A DNA stretch of 64,000 nucleotides from Mesostigma viride (taxonomy: Eukaryota > Streptophyta > Mesostigmatophyceae > Mesostigmatales > Mesostigmataceae): positions 184,001-248,000 of the forward strand of contig RPFO01000313.1 of assembly GCA_009746045.1 (NCBI GenBank), read 5' to 3'. This document shows, piece after piece, positions 31,759 through 42,689 of the stretch. Position 1 is the first letter of the stretch; the number at the start of each line of letters is the position of its first letter. A program made the translations under genes and the position numbers. The notes under the pieces were generated by a model. That model did no database searches and was not told the DNA's origin. It was given only the letters and a program-made list of their open reading frames with translations.

Positions 31759-33651
31759 GGGGAGGGTCCCATAGAAATATATCAAAACTTACCCCCCCTA
31801 ATAACTACAGAAATGCAACTGACAACCACTGAATGATGTTTGGGGACCATAAACATGATGTTTGGGCATGCATACCACCACTTGTTGGGGGTACTACCCC
31901 CAGCCATACACCGGCTATGAGCTAAAAATAGAAAAAAACGCTGTCCGGGGCACATCTTGCCCAGAACAGTGGGAGAACCAGTTGCATGAAAAAAGCACAC
32001 CCCATATAAAAATGTCATGGGACATTGTTTCTACCTAATTGGATCAACAAAATCAGCACATCCCTTTGAGTTATTAATTTTTGGGCCAAAAATACGCTTT
32101 TTTAGGCGGGGCGTCCCCATACACACTCATAACACATCAATTAGGCCTGAAAAGCACAAGTCAAATTCTGTCATGACCATAGAAGGCACTGTCAAAGTTT
32201 GGTGGCATTCTGAGCTCAGCTGTAGCAGTTATTAATTTTGGCAGTTGGCCACCTGTGCAGACGCTAAGGAAGGCATTAGTGAGTATTAAGGCACACTAAC
32301 ACTTCCTATGCCATCCAAAAGGCTCCTGACCATGCCCAATTCGACCACAATGTACAAGGAGGTGGCTGGGCACGTCATGTGCCCTTGCCTTACCTCGACA
32401 CGGGCAACCTGTTGCGTGTGTGCACAACAATGAGGCAGGTAGCTCTACATGCCTAGCCAACACTTCTAAAGCATATTCCAGGTTTATGGTGTGGGCATCA
32501 TCCCAAAACCAAGCTCAAACACACCCTAGAAAGCCATATCCACTAATTGCCCAACAAGGGTAACAACAGACAGTCCACAGAGAAAGCAGAATTATCATAC
32601 ATGCTGCTTGCCAAGGCTTCTTACCATGGTTACCTTGCCTTGCTAGCATATGAATTAGGGCTCTCCCATTTTAGTGGGAGAAAGGCCAACAAGACAACGA
32701 TAACCCCTACCTACGTGCAGTTCCACCCATGCAGTATGCCCCTCAGAAAAACCACTGCCACCTTTCTTTCCAGCGCAATTGTTTGCCAAGAAACAAACTC
32801 AAGCTTGTGAGCCTCTAACCACAATGAAGCCTCTGCTAAGAAAGGCCGCGTCAATATTCACACAAAACTGAGTGCTGTTAGCAATCTCCTTCCAAGAAAC
32901 CACTCAGCAAATCCCTGACAACTTGACGATATGCCACGGTCACGCTTTGACACATCCCAGCCATGCAACGTACATAAAAACCACTGAAAGGTGCCAGGAA
33001 TCTGGCGATGCGCAGCACGGAATGGCATTATACCTGGCGCTAACTGCACGGAAAGAAGCCGAAAACTTGCGTTGATAACCCATAAAGGAAGCGAAACATT
33101 CATAGGGTCACGTTGATCACACGATCGTACCATTACCGGAATTGTCCTTCGCCCAGCGGCGCAAGAAAGAACAACCTTCCATGGAATAATAAGACGCGCA
33201 TCCCGCGAGCCTGGAGAGTGTCTTACCGATCATGACGGAAATCTTGCCGAAACCCAGCAAATTTTTTAAAGCTTTACCAATAACGATTTAAACGCATCCT
33301 TGACGCTAGGTAAAGCCCATAAAACCTGACAATCACCGCCGCCAGCGTGCATTCTAATTTATTCCTCTCGACGAAAACATCAGATTGGACCCCCGTGGCG
33401 ATGGTCATCAATAAAATCATCGACACTGCAAAAAACGCGAACTCCGCTACGAAGTAGTATCATTTACTCATCGTCTTTAAGATTCGCTCAGTTTCTCTGC
33501 ATTCCGCGAGCTATCTTTTTCTACTCTGCCTGAAAGCACGTCGCCATGGCCAGCTCCGGTAGGGGTGCGCGCCCCGTGCACCACTTTTTCACGGTACGGA
33601 CGGGTACCGCGAATTTTTCGGCGCCAAAATATTCGCGCCGGGACCGTCCCC
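31759..33651. mobile_element. TTAA-target DNA transposon, family 2, copy 1
   Basis: A 1.89 kb element with inverted ends GGGGAGGGTCCC / GGGACCGTCCCC, flanked by TTAA (31755-31758 and 33652-33655). It aligns in patches over its whole length with 44422-48305 (minus the LINE inserted there). The two share a CACTTGTTGGGGGTACTAC block, AGTTATTAATTTT, ATCATACATGCTG-TTGCCAAG and a GCCATGGCCA-CTCCG block before the right end. No transposase frame was found. It is non-autonomous and piggyBac-like by target site. Confidence 0.75.
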
Positions 33652-33737
33652 TTAAGTCATGACGGCGACCCCTCAAAGGCGTCATTTCCCAGAAAAAAAC
33701 TTAATCTCAAAGGCGTCATTTCCCTGAGTCCTGGCCA

Positions 33738-36700
33738 TCACCTCATCTGTCGGCGCAGCTGCTCGAAGATGAGCATGCGCCACATCTTGATCACGAATAT
33801 CTCGGCCTCGTCGTCCAGCACCGTCACCAGCTGCTCCAACAGCTGCGGCGCGGCGGCACGCTGTTGCAGTCGGCCGAGGATGAAGTCAACGAGTGTAGGC
33901 TCGTCCTCGCCGAGCAGCTCCATGATCTTTGTGCGCACCCAGGGGCGCACCTGAGCGCGGCAAGAGGGACAGGGACGCAGGAGGCACATGGCCAGCAGGT
34001 ATACCGTCAGTTCACTGAGAAAGGACGTTGCGACACGTCAACGATCAGCGACTGTGCAAACCAAATGTAGCTGGCTTCTTGGGGTGAGACACTCATGAAA
34101 CATGCCAGATGACTTCGTCCCCGTTGACATGGAATGGCATACCCAAAGCATACCCGTGCAGACAGGGATTGCAAGCAGTCAGTCGATTATCTGAAAACAG
34201 GTGAACAAACGGACATAATATCTGATATCGAGTTTTCTGTGACATCAGGTAAACAACACATAACCTACTCATGATTATTTAGGCTATGTCACCCCATCAA
34301 GGAAGTGCCGTAGACACCGCAGATACCTTATCCGCCCCACATAAAGTGGAAACAAACAAACAAGCAAACTCATTGGAAGACTGTGCCGCACTCACCTTGC
34401 CGCGCACGATGTTCTCATCAAACACCTCCCACGCGAGCGGGTACGAGAACAGCTCCTCCTTGCGCTTGGGGATGCTGTCGATAAGCGAGCGAGCCTCCTC
34501 CGGACGCAGCAAGGACACAGGGACCACTGCTGGCACCGCCCCCGCCGCCATGGGGGTTCCAGCCGAGGAAGGGGCATTGCTAGCATACGCGCCCGAGACA
34601 GGCATGCCCGCACCCCTGGCCGCCGCCGCCGCAGCATCGGCAGCCGCCGCAGCCGTGGCAGCAGCCCCCCCCCTGGCATCTGCTAATGACCCGGTTCCCA
34701 TGGGCGCAGCTGCCGTCGCCATGCCATCGCCGGCGTGCATCGGCAGGTCATTGCCGCCCGTAATTCCTACGATCCCTGCACCGGTTCCACCGACGCCTAC
34801 GCTGGCGTAAGCATGGCCCGCGGGCGTACGGAATAACGTGGCCCCGTGAGCGGGCTGTGTGTAGCCAGCAGCGGCTGAGCCAGGTATGGCCACCCCCACA
34901 GCCGCCAGGTAGCTGCCAGCACAAGCGCTGTTTGCAGACACCTGGGCATGCCCCTGCATCGTTCCAGGTGCCATGCCTGGCGTACCAAAGTACTGGCCGG
35001 CAGGTGCACCTGGCACCTCCGTGGAAGTGCCAGAATGCAGCGAGGGCCTTTGTGGGGCTGCCGCGGAGGAAAAGCCATCGGCAACAGCTGGCTGCCCGCC
35101 CGTTGCCGCCACATCCCTGGCAAGGGCGGCCGCATCGTTGGCAGTCCTGGGCCGCTCCACGTCTTGGTCGGGGGACATTGCCGTCGCCCCCCCTGGCTCC
35201 CCCCCTGCCGCGCTGATGCCTGCACTCGCTTCCTTTTCCCCCTCCCCCCCCTCGTCTTTGTCCTCCCCTCTGCGCTCGCATTCCTTAGCACGCTGTGCCT
35301 CTCGCTCCTGCTCCACCCGCCGCATGATCGCGTCCTCTTCGGCCTCCCGTTGGCGCAACCGCTTGGCGTCCTCGCTGCGGTAGTCACGCAGCGGCCGCCG
35401 CTTTGAAAGGGAGGAGCCGCCCGACCGGCGGCCGCTGCGCCCTCGCCCTCGCTCGTCGTCGCTGCTGTGGTCGCTGTCGCGCGCGCCGCGCAGCTGGGGG
35501 GGGGGTTGGAGCGGTTGGGTTGCCGGGTGGGGCGGTAGGGGTGCAGGATGTGATGGAGCCAGTGGCGGGGCCATGAGGTCGGGCAGGGTGGGAACATTAT
35601 GAGTGAATGAGCGAGGGAGGGAGGGAGGGAGGGAGGGAGGGAGGGAGGGAGGGAGGGAGGGAGGAGGGAGGGAGGGAGGGAGGGAGGGAGGGAGGGAGGG
35701 AGGGAGGGAGGGAGGGAGGGAGGGAGGGAGGGAGGGAGGGAGGGAGGGAGGGAGGGAGGGAGGGAGGGAGGAGGGAGGGAGGGAGGAGGGAGGAGGGAGG
35801 GAGGGAGGAGGGAGGGAGGGAGGGAGGGCATAAAGATAGCTTGTACAATATGGTCAGGAAAGAAATGCACACAAACAAACAGCAGTCCATGGTAGGTCAA
35901 GTCCAAAACATTTCCGTTCATCGCCATGCGACTGGTTGCAGCCGCGACCTGTTCCTCTGTACTGCCAGCACAGGTCACGTATTCACACACATTCCTCTAA
36001 TATGCCACCTGTCATCGGCAACTTCCACCCTGATCCTAATCCGGACTCATCCTTAACCCTAATGCTGTCGCTGCTGACTGTGCTCCTTACCACCCTACCC
36101 AAGGGCACTCCCCCCCCCCAAAAGACGCATCGTACAGCGTATCCACAAGGTATCCACCACGCAGCATGCTGCGCCCGATCCGTACCAACTTGAATCGCAC
36201 AATAGACACTGCCGTAGTCATCCCAAGGATCACTCCCGCAACTCCCACCCATCGCTCATGCTCCCCTCCCTCCCTCTTCTCCGTTCCTCGGACACCCATG
36301 CAGCTGCGTGAACGGACACCGCTGCAATTGCGTAAACTAGGAGATTAGAATCCCACAACTCCAGGGAAAGCAGTTGCCTGGCGAAGCGAGAGAGTGGAGC
36401 CCACTGGTGACTATACTGGTCATTGTAGCTGCTGGGTGGTTGCCAGGAGAAGGCACAGCTACCACATCTGAGACCACTTGAACTTTCCGCCAAATATAGT
36501 GTGAGAGGGTGACTCCATTGCCCCGCCCAAGCGATCTGCTTCCCTCGGGCGAAGGGATCCCCCGATTTTCCTTTCCCCCCCCCCCCCCTCGCTCCCTTCC
36601 TCACACCCACCGCACCCACCGGCACCCACCTCTCGCTCCCGCGCGCGCTCCCTCTCCCTCTCCCGCTGCCTCTCCCGCTCCATCTTCTCCTCACGCTCTC

Positions 36701-39304
36701 GTTCCCTCGCCTCCTGCTCGCGCTCCCGCAAGCCCACGAGCCGCTCCTCCTGCCGCCGCTGCTCCTCCTGAGGGGGGATGAGCGTAAAGGAAAGATGCAC
36801 AGGACAGATGTCCAGAGCAGGTGTGTAGGGCAGATGTGCAGGGAAGGTGTGCAGGGCAGAACCAGGTGTGCATTAACGCGCGAAAGATCGCTTTAGAGAA
36901 ACAATGGATGCAGCACCCAATCGCAAGGTGCTCCGATGGATGCTGGATGTTGCAAGGCAAACGTACGCCCTCGCAGGATTTTGACACCTGGCTGTTCGTT
37001 CCTTGAGACGTGCGCGCACCTGCTGCAGCAACTAAAGTACTCTAGTAACAAACCATTGCACTGTTCTTGAAAACACGCGCCCACCTGCTGCACAAAATCA
37101 AGTACTGTACTAAATAACCATTACATTGTTCTGCAGCAACTCAAATACTCTACTAACAAACTATCGCACTGCACTTGAAAACTCGTGCGCACCTGCTGCA
37201 GCAATTCAAGTACTGTAGTAACAAACAATTGCAGTGTTCTTGACAACACGCGCGCACCTGCTGCAGCAATTCAAGTACTGACAAAGCTTGCGTGCCATGT
37301 GCAGACGCAAGTACTAACAAACCGTTTGTGAAGAGCCGCACGCACCTGCAGCAGTAACTCTACCAAACTATTGTAATCCCATCCATAAAAGCGCACGCAA
37401 TAGCTGCAGCGACAATCCGTTGATCTTACCCACGCTCGCGCACCTGTAGCAGTAACTGAAATTTCTACTACTAATACGTGCAGCTGTAACCAATTCCTTC
37501 ATGCAAGCGCACGCCAACTGCAGCAGTAGGTAAAATATCAAACCAAAGTACTATACCAATGTGTTATACCAAAGTATTCTGCTACACTAGAACTGTACCA
37601 CCGATCAACGTGTCCGCGCACCTGCAGCAGCCGCTGCCGCTCACGCTCCATCTCAAACTGGCGCTCGACACGCTCCTCCGCCGCCTCCCGGGACGAGCGA
37701 CCACGCTCCCGCTCGCGCTCCTCCTGCCGCTTGGACCCATCCTCCCCACCCACATCCCCTTCCTTGCCGTCCACGCCGCCCGCCTTATCCCCCCCTTCCT
37801 CCCTGGCCCGCCCGTCAGCAGACAGGGCCGCAGCCCCGCCGTCCCTGTCCCTGTCCCTGTCGTGGTCGCTGCGCCCTGCGCTGGCACCGCGCCGCTCGTC
37901 TGTGCCCCTGTCAGACTCCCTGGCGCGCTGCGAGGAATGCTCACGATCCGCACTGTGGTCTCTCCTCCTGTCTCGGTCCCTGTCCCGGTCCCTGTCCCTC
38001 ACCTTCTCTCTATCTCTATCCCTACCCCTGTCCCTATCCCTACCCCTGTCTCTATCCCTATCTCTGTCTCTATCCCTATGTCTCTCCCTGTCTCTATCCC
38101 TGTCCCTATCTCTGTCCTTCTCCCTCTCCTTGCTTTTCTCCCACTCCCGCTCCCCCTCTCGCCCCCTCTCCCTCGCTATCTCCTCCACCCGAGGGCCTTC
38201 CCCCTCCTTCCACTCCGGCAGCAGCGCACGAATCTGCGACCTCACCGCCTCGTCCTCAGCCACCATCGTGGGGTCCGCAAACGGCGCATCAACACCCTCC
38301 TCCTTGCCCACGTCCTTGCCCTCCTTCTTGCCCTCCTCCTTGCCTTCGCCCGCGCCCCGGCCACTATCATCAGCCCCAGCAGCACCGCTGCCGTCGACCG
38401 CCCCGCGTCCTGCCCCCTCCGCCAGGGCTCCCCCCGCACGTTCCCCGTCTTGCCCCTCGCCAGCATCACCTGCATGCGCGGAATCTCCTGGGGCAGACCC
38501 CCCTGCAGGGCCCTCGTTGGCCTTGCCCCGCGCTGCCGCGGCCTCGGCATCCTGCTTCTTCTTCTTGAGGAAGTTTTCCAAGTAGTCGTGCGTCGCCTGG
38601 TTGGCGGTCACCACCAGCTCCTGCCCCAGCACCCGGACCTTGTTCAGCACGCGGAGAGCGCGTAGGGCACCCTCTGCCAGCTCGTACTCGCAGAACCCAA
38701 ACGCCTTGGGCTTGCCCGAGACAGGGTCGAGCGCGCGCTTCCACGAACGGACGGGCCCACACAGCCTCAGGATCTCCTCCAGCTTGCCGTCCTCCACGTC
38801 CGCCGAGATCTTGCCCACGTACACCGTCGTGTGCGCTTCCTCCTTGGCGGGAGGAGCGACGGCGACAGGGGGCATGCCGGCACGGAGAGGTGCCATGCCG
38901 GACATCATGGGAGGCATTCCCATAGGAGGCCGCGGGGGCATTGGCATGCTGCCTGGGAAAGGACCCGCGGCGGGCGCCATGGGCATCATTTGGGGCATGC
39001 CAGGCCGCCACGCCGGGGAAGGATAGGCCATGCTGAGGGGCATACCCGGTGGCATAGGCACCATCCCAGGCGGCGGTGGTCGCCACGAAGCATATGTAGT
39101 CCCCAATAGAGGCGCACCTTGCTGCTGCCATTGCATAGGAGCAGGGCCAGCCGGTCTTTGCCCTTGCATGCCAGGGGGAAACTGGCCGCCAAGCATTGGA
39201 TTCGGCATACCGGGAAAGGGTGCCCCCGGCATGGCAGGTGCACCGGCCGGACGCATGGGCATCATTCCGCCAGGCATCCCATACGGAGGCGGTGGATTAT
39301 TCAT
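33738..39304 (-). CDS. RBM25: RBM25-type splicing factor (RRM + RE/RD-rich + PWI), four exons
   Basis: Minus-strand exons by consensus splice sites: 39304-37622, 36767-36630, 35493-34396, 33950-33738. All junctions are phase 0, with GT-AG ends (donors CAG/GTGCGC, GAG/GTGGGT, AAG/GTGAGT). The predicted protein is 1043 aa. Residues 1-155 are Pro/Met/Gly-rich. An RRM spans about 159-235, with RNP2 VYVGKI and RNP1 KAFGFCEY. After it come a charged stretch, a long RD/RE dipeptide region (about 400-605) and an Ala/Gly-rich low-complexity region. The C-terminal PWI domain begins near SLIDSIPKRKEELFSYPL, crosses the last intron and contains VRPWVRTKIMELLGEDEPTL. The order matches RBM25, a U1 snRNP-associated nuclear regulator of 5' splice-site choice. 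The second exon is purely RE-rich. The start is MNNPPPPYG, since upstream in-frame sequence lacks conservation-like content. Confidence in identity is high and in exon ends good. Confidence 0.9.
34297..34395 (-). other. Start of RBM25 intron 3 (33951-34395)
   Basis: The intron runs from donor GTGAGT (34395 downward) to acceptor CAG ending at 33951. It interrupts the PWI domain between NIVRGK and VRPWV, where PWI domains have W-x-x-D ... I-R-P-W. The 445-bp intron shows no other gene. Confidence 0.8.
35614..35828. repeat. (GGGA)n tetranucleotide array in RBM25 intron 2
   Basis: About 215 bp of nearly pure GGGA repeats with a few GGA interruptions. On the gene's sense strand it is an uninterrupted pyrimidine tract, (TCCC)n, lying about 120-335 bp upstream of the exon 3 acceptor at 35493 within the intron 35494-36629. 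The long open frames through it (GREGG or PSLP repeats) are repeat artefacts. Confidence 0.9.
36990..37621 (-). repeat. Degenerate tandem repeats carrying copies of the exon 1 splice donor
   Basis: Within RBM25 intron 1 (36768-37621) the motif CGCACCTGCTGCAGCAA or close variants recurs at about 37014, 37078, 37188, 37252, 37343, 37438 and 37510, each followed by TCAAGTACT- or AACTxxxACT-like sequence. On the sense strand each reads like CTGCAG/GTGCGC, the same as the genuine exon 1 donor at 37622. The spacing is about 60-110 bp. Confidence 0.75.
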
Positions 39305-41790
39305 CTTTACCAGTGAGCGTTGCCTGCGCAAAGGACTACCTGATTATCAGCCAAGGACGTCCATGTTGTACGCCCGCCTTTGGTCCCTGCCGCCACAAAA
39401 CTGCTATTTACCAACAAGACAGCGGGCCCCGCCGACAAAAGACGAATACGGCTAAATAATCATAAGCTGTTCAATGCTCGAAATCATGCTCACGTTAAAG
39501 AGACAGGCTGCCTCCTCTTGTGCACAGCTGACTGCCATACTGCGACTGCTTTTGCAGTTGGCAGGCTTTGGACAACCCCGACAGGCACGCACGCACGCAA
39601 GAAATAGGTTCCCAGGTTCCCGGGTTTGGGCAGAGCGCTGGCAGTCACAAGTCACAACTCAAGACTCACAAAACGACGGTCGGACTAAGCCGGTAGGGAG
39701 AACGGCGTCTGGCTTGATGCAGAAAGCTGCAGAAAGCGGGTCAGAAAGCCCATGGAAACTGGAAAGCCCTACTGTACACCAATTACCAAAGCGCAGTAGA
39801 CCATATTTTTCAGACTCATTGAGTCTGGATGCGCATCCAGACTCACCCGAGCCTACTGTAGTGGCGCGGTACTCCAAGCAGGTCCGTAGCCTTCATACAA
39901 GGCTCGCCCCTGGGCGGCGTGGGACACAACAACAACAACAACAACAACAAGGCTCGCCTGTCGGCCGGTGGGCCTGCGGGCGCGTAAATTACTCAGTTAG
40001 GCGCCGTAAGTGCAAGACAGCAGACCCCCGGCAGCCATGGCGGGAGAAACATTCCGGATATTAACGGGGGCGGCATGGACATTTACCTAAACGTAGATCG
40101 ACGTTTCAATGTCTTGTTTCTATGCACGTTGTTTCTATGCACGCAGGTTAGCGTTAATTTCAATCCGATAGATAAGGCATTTTATCATGGATTTTCTCCA
40201 GAGCTTGACAGTGTTTGTCGTGGACGACTGGTCCAATCCAGTAAATCAAGTGTCGGCATTACTATCGATTGTTCCTTTGGATTGCTGCATTTGCCAATTG
40301 AGCTTCACTTCGAAGAGTGATATTGCCTTGTTATGTTGCCAGGCGGAGCAAATGTTGCCAGGCGAGTTACCGTCAACTGTGCTCGCCATCACCTTGCAAC
40401 AGTTTTAAGTACATGCAACTGGCGAGCGGGGTTGCTGGTGCTCTTTTCTTTCCTGCGAGCTGTCTTGGTTCTTCTGCGTTGTGCATTGTTTCTCGATGCA
40501 TGTAGGAGCGCGCATATAAGCGGGCTTGCTTTCTTTGGGTCAGGTCCCGATGGTGCGTTGTCAATCGAGGGAGCCCGTCAAGCAGGCGTGCTGGTTGCTT
40601 ATTATTATGATGATTTTAAACTGGTCTGATTCCCACCATATGTTCAGCTAGACTATGGCCACGTTTGGTGCCATGATGCTACAGTTTTACCGATGGCAGC
40701 CATATTTTCCGCTTGCGTCAAGCGTTGGAATGCACAACCTCTCCATTTTTTTTCCCGCCCGGCATGTCAGTCTCGGAACTCCAGGTAAGAGACCCTTCAT
40801 GGCTTATTCATACTTGCTGATTGGGCCAACGTATGTGCTTCTATCGCCAGCCGCGCTTCTCCTTACACCTTATTTTGTTTGCCTGCAAGGGCCCTGCCTG
40901 ATGCCTTGGCGTTGGCGGTGGTCGTTATGGATGTCAAGCACGTGGTCAGAAAGACGGTATCGCGGTATGGCATTGGTAAAACTTCTATAATTCAGTGTAG
41001 GTAAAGCTCTTGCCAGCATCCTAGGCACCATAGCAGTAGTATTGTCAGTACGGTTCCTGTGCTTGCTCGACAGCATTAGTCGTGTAGCCTTATTTTTTTT
41101 CTCATGAAGGCTATGGTTGGCAGTGGTACCATTACATGTTGCCTGCATGCAATTGTTCTAGGCTCGATACCTGTCCATGGTAGGTGATTACGATAAGGGT
41201 GATAGAATTTCTTCTAAGAGACCGGAAGTCCTGTTGAGATCAAGGTTGGGAGAATATGTAGGCGACTGGTGTTGTCACATTGGTTTCTCTATGCTAATGT
41301 GAATCGGGTTGTGGTGTTGGGATGCTGCATGTTGCCACCGGAGGAAGGCAGGATTCATGCTTCAAAAAGAAACTATTGTAGCAAACTATAGCAAACTATA
41401 TCATAGCAAAGTATTATAGAAGCAGCCAGCAGGTAATACCTAGCATCGGTCCTTAGGTAAGCGAACTTCTTGCATATTGCATCCTGTCTTTCCTTGCTTC
41501 CAGGCTTGCTTCGTTACTTTGGGTTTCCTTGCTGGCCGGCTTGCTGGCTGGCTTGTATTGCTTGTTCATGCCCACACGTACACATTTGCATATTTACGTA
41601 CACACGTGTCCATACGCACACACACAGTGCTATCCACACACAATACCGCGCTTGTGCCACTACATCAGAGCAACCAACCAATGTAACAAGCTGCCATATC
41701 CCATATCGTCATGGCTTCCCACCCTACGCAGCTGTTAGCTGCACCGCAGGACCAGTGTCTCCTAACACCATGGGTTGTCATGCCAAATCG
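39305..41790. other. RBM25 upstream region and intergenic DNA
   Basis: The first few hundred bases should hold the RBM25 5' UTR and promoter (minus strand). A (CAA)n tract is at 39926-39950, bounded by two CAAGGCTCGCC copies. A palindrome is at 39821-39844. Frames up to 196 codons (39474-40064) have no recognisable domain and uneven composition. I see no convincing gene from 40065 to 41790. Confidence 0.45.
39821..39844. repeat. Perfect 24-bp palindrome
   Basis: GAGTCTGGATGC followed directly by its reverse complement. An overlapping imperfect palindrome (CAGACTCATTGAGTCTG) sits just before it, so either of two hairpins could form. It is about 520 bp upstream of the RBM25 start codon. Confidence 0.7.
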
Positions 41791-41848
41791 CTGTCATGGC
41801 TGTCATGGCTGTCATGGCTGTCATGGCTGTCATGGCTGTCATGGCTGT
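41791..41848. repeat. 9-bp minisatellite (CTGTCATGG)n
   Basis: About six and a half copies of CTGTCATGG, directly abutting the left arm of the foldback element at 41849. The Leu-Ser-Trp repeat in one frame is a by-product. Confidence 0.9.
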
Positions 41849-42258
41849 CCTGCGCAGGATGTAAGAATATGCGTTAACCTTAGCTAAAAGGTTTGCGCAT
41901 AAAAAGTATAAGCGTTAGCTTGTACAACTTAGAACCGGCGCGGCGCGGAAGTCATGGGTTCGAAACCTCGTGGGGACAGTGCCGAGTAGGGATTATTTGC
42001 ATGGGAGGATCCGCCGGGGCACCAGTCGGACCTAATTAATCGCCTAGCGAGGTAGATATCGGACCTTCCCGGGATTAATATCGAATCAGTAATTCGATAT
42101 CGAATTAGTAATTCGATGCGGAAGTAAACCCTAGTTAGGGAGCCGCTTAAATATTCCGCCCCAACGCGCAAAGGTTTAAGTTGTACAAGCTAACGCTTAT
42201 ACTTTTTATGCGCAAACCTTTTAGCTAAGGTTAACGCATATTCTTACATCCTGCGCAG
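41849..42258. mobile_element. Foldback/MITE-like element with ~80-bp inverted ends
   Basis: The left arm 41849-41930 starts CCTGCGCAGGATGTAAG and ends TTGTACAACTTA. The right arm 42175-42258 is its reverse complement. The 244-bp core has GGGTTCGAAACC (a B-box-like motif) near 41955 and an internal inverted repeat around TCGATATCGA. No coding capacity. A third copy of the arm follows at once (42255-42330). Confidence 0.75.
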
Positions 42259-42330
42259 GATGTAAGAATATGCGTTAACCTTAGCTAAAAGGTTTGCGCA
42301 TAAAAAGTATAAGCGTTAGCTTGTACAACT
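42179..42330. repeat. 152-bp perfect palindrome
   Basis: 76-bp arms meet without spacer at CTGC/GCAG (42254/42255); I checked both arms base by base and found no mismatch. It is formed by the right arm of the foldback element plus an extra adjoining arm copy. Confidence 0.85.
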
Positions 42331-42344
42331 AATACTACTCTAGT

Positions 42345-42675
42345 GTTCAGCCCGTCTCACGGTGCGAGACTGAACAAGTCTCGCGTGCAGACACGTGTGT
42401 AGTACTCCTACACACAGATCTCGAGTGATTTATCTAGTACCAAATCCGAAAGGCTTGCATCACTCCCCGGACAGGAGAACTTTTGCGGATGACTGTAGGT
42501 GTAAGTTGGCGATGCCATGGTAACCGGAGACGTCCGTCCCATAGTCAGCAAAATTGGTGCGAGAGGTCCCCAGTTCGATTCCGGTCGGATTCATTTGCAG
42601 ATCGCGTTTTTCCGCGTTTTCCGCGGCCCGGCACTGAATGCAAATGGTTTTCACCTTTGCGGAGTGCCTGATCAG
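42345..42675 (+). mobile_element. SINE with 14-bp target duplication
   Basis: A 331-bp element bounded by AATACTACTCTAGT at 42331-42344 and 42676-42689. It contains an A-box-like CAGCAAAATTGG (42546-42557) and a B-box AGTTCGATTCC (42572-42582). The interval between them is shorter than in a normal tRNA gene, so the promoter is diverged or compressed. Two further copies are at 29924-30255 and 30320-30655 in reverse orientation. There is no coding sequence. Confidence 0.75.
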
Positions 42676-42689
42676 AATACTACTCTAGT

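Noticed and set aside
35603-36056. Open frames of GREGG repeats (plus) and PSLPPS repeats (minus)
   Set aside because: They are translations of the (GGGA)n tract; all frames are open because the repeat contains no stop codons. The region is an intron of RBM25.
37559-38665. Long plus-strand frames of 284-368 aa rich in Ser/Leu/Pro opposite RBM25 exon 1
   Set aside because: They are antisense shadows of the RD/RE dipeptide codons; the minus strand carries the RRM and the conserved architecture.
41470-41877. 135-aa frame ending in LSWLSWLSW repeats
   Set aside because: The repeats come from the 9-bp minisatellite, and the rest has no recognisable content.
41940-41975. GGGTTCGAAACC as a tRNA gene T-arm
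   Set aside because: Only the T-loop-like motif is present; no anticodon arm, D-arm or acceptor stem could be drawn. I report it only as a B-box-like motif within the foldback element.
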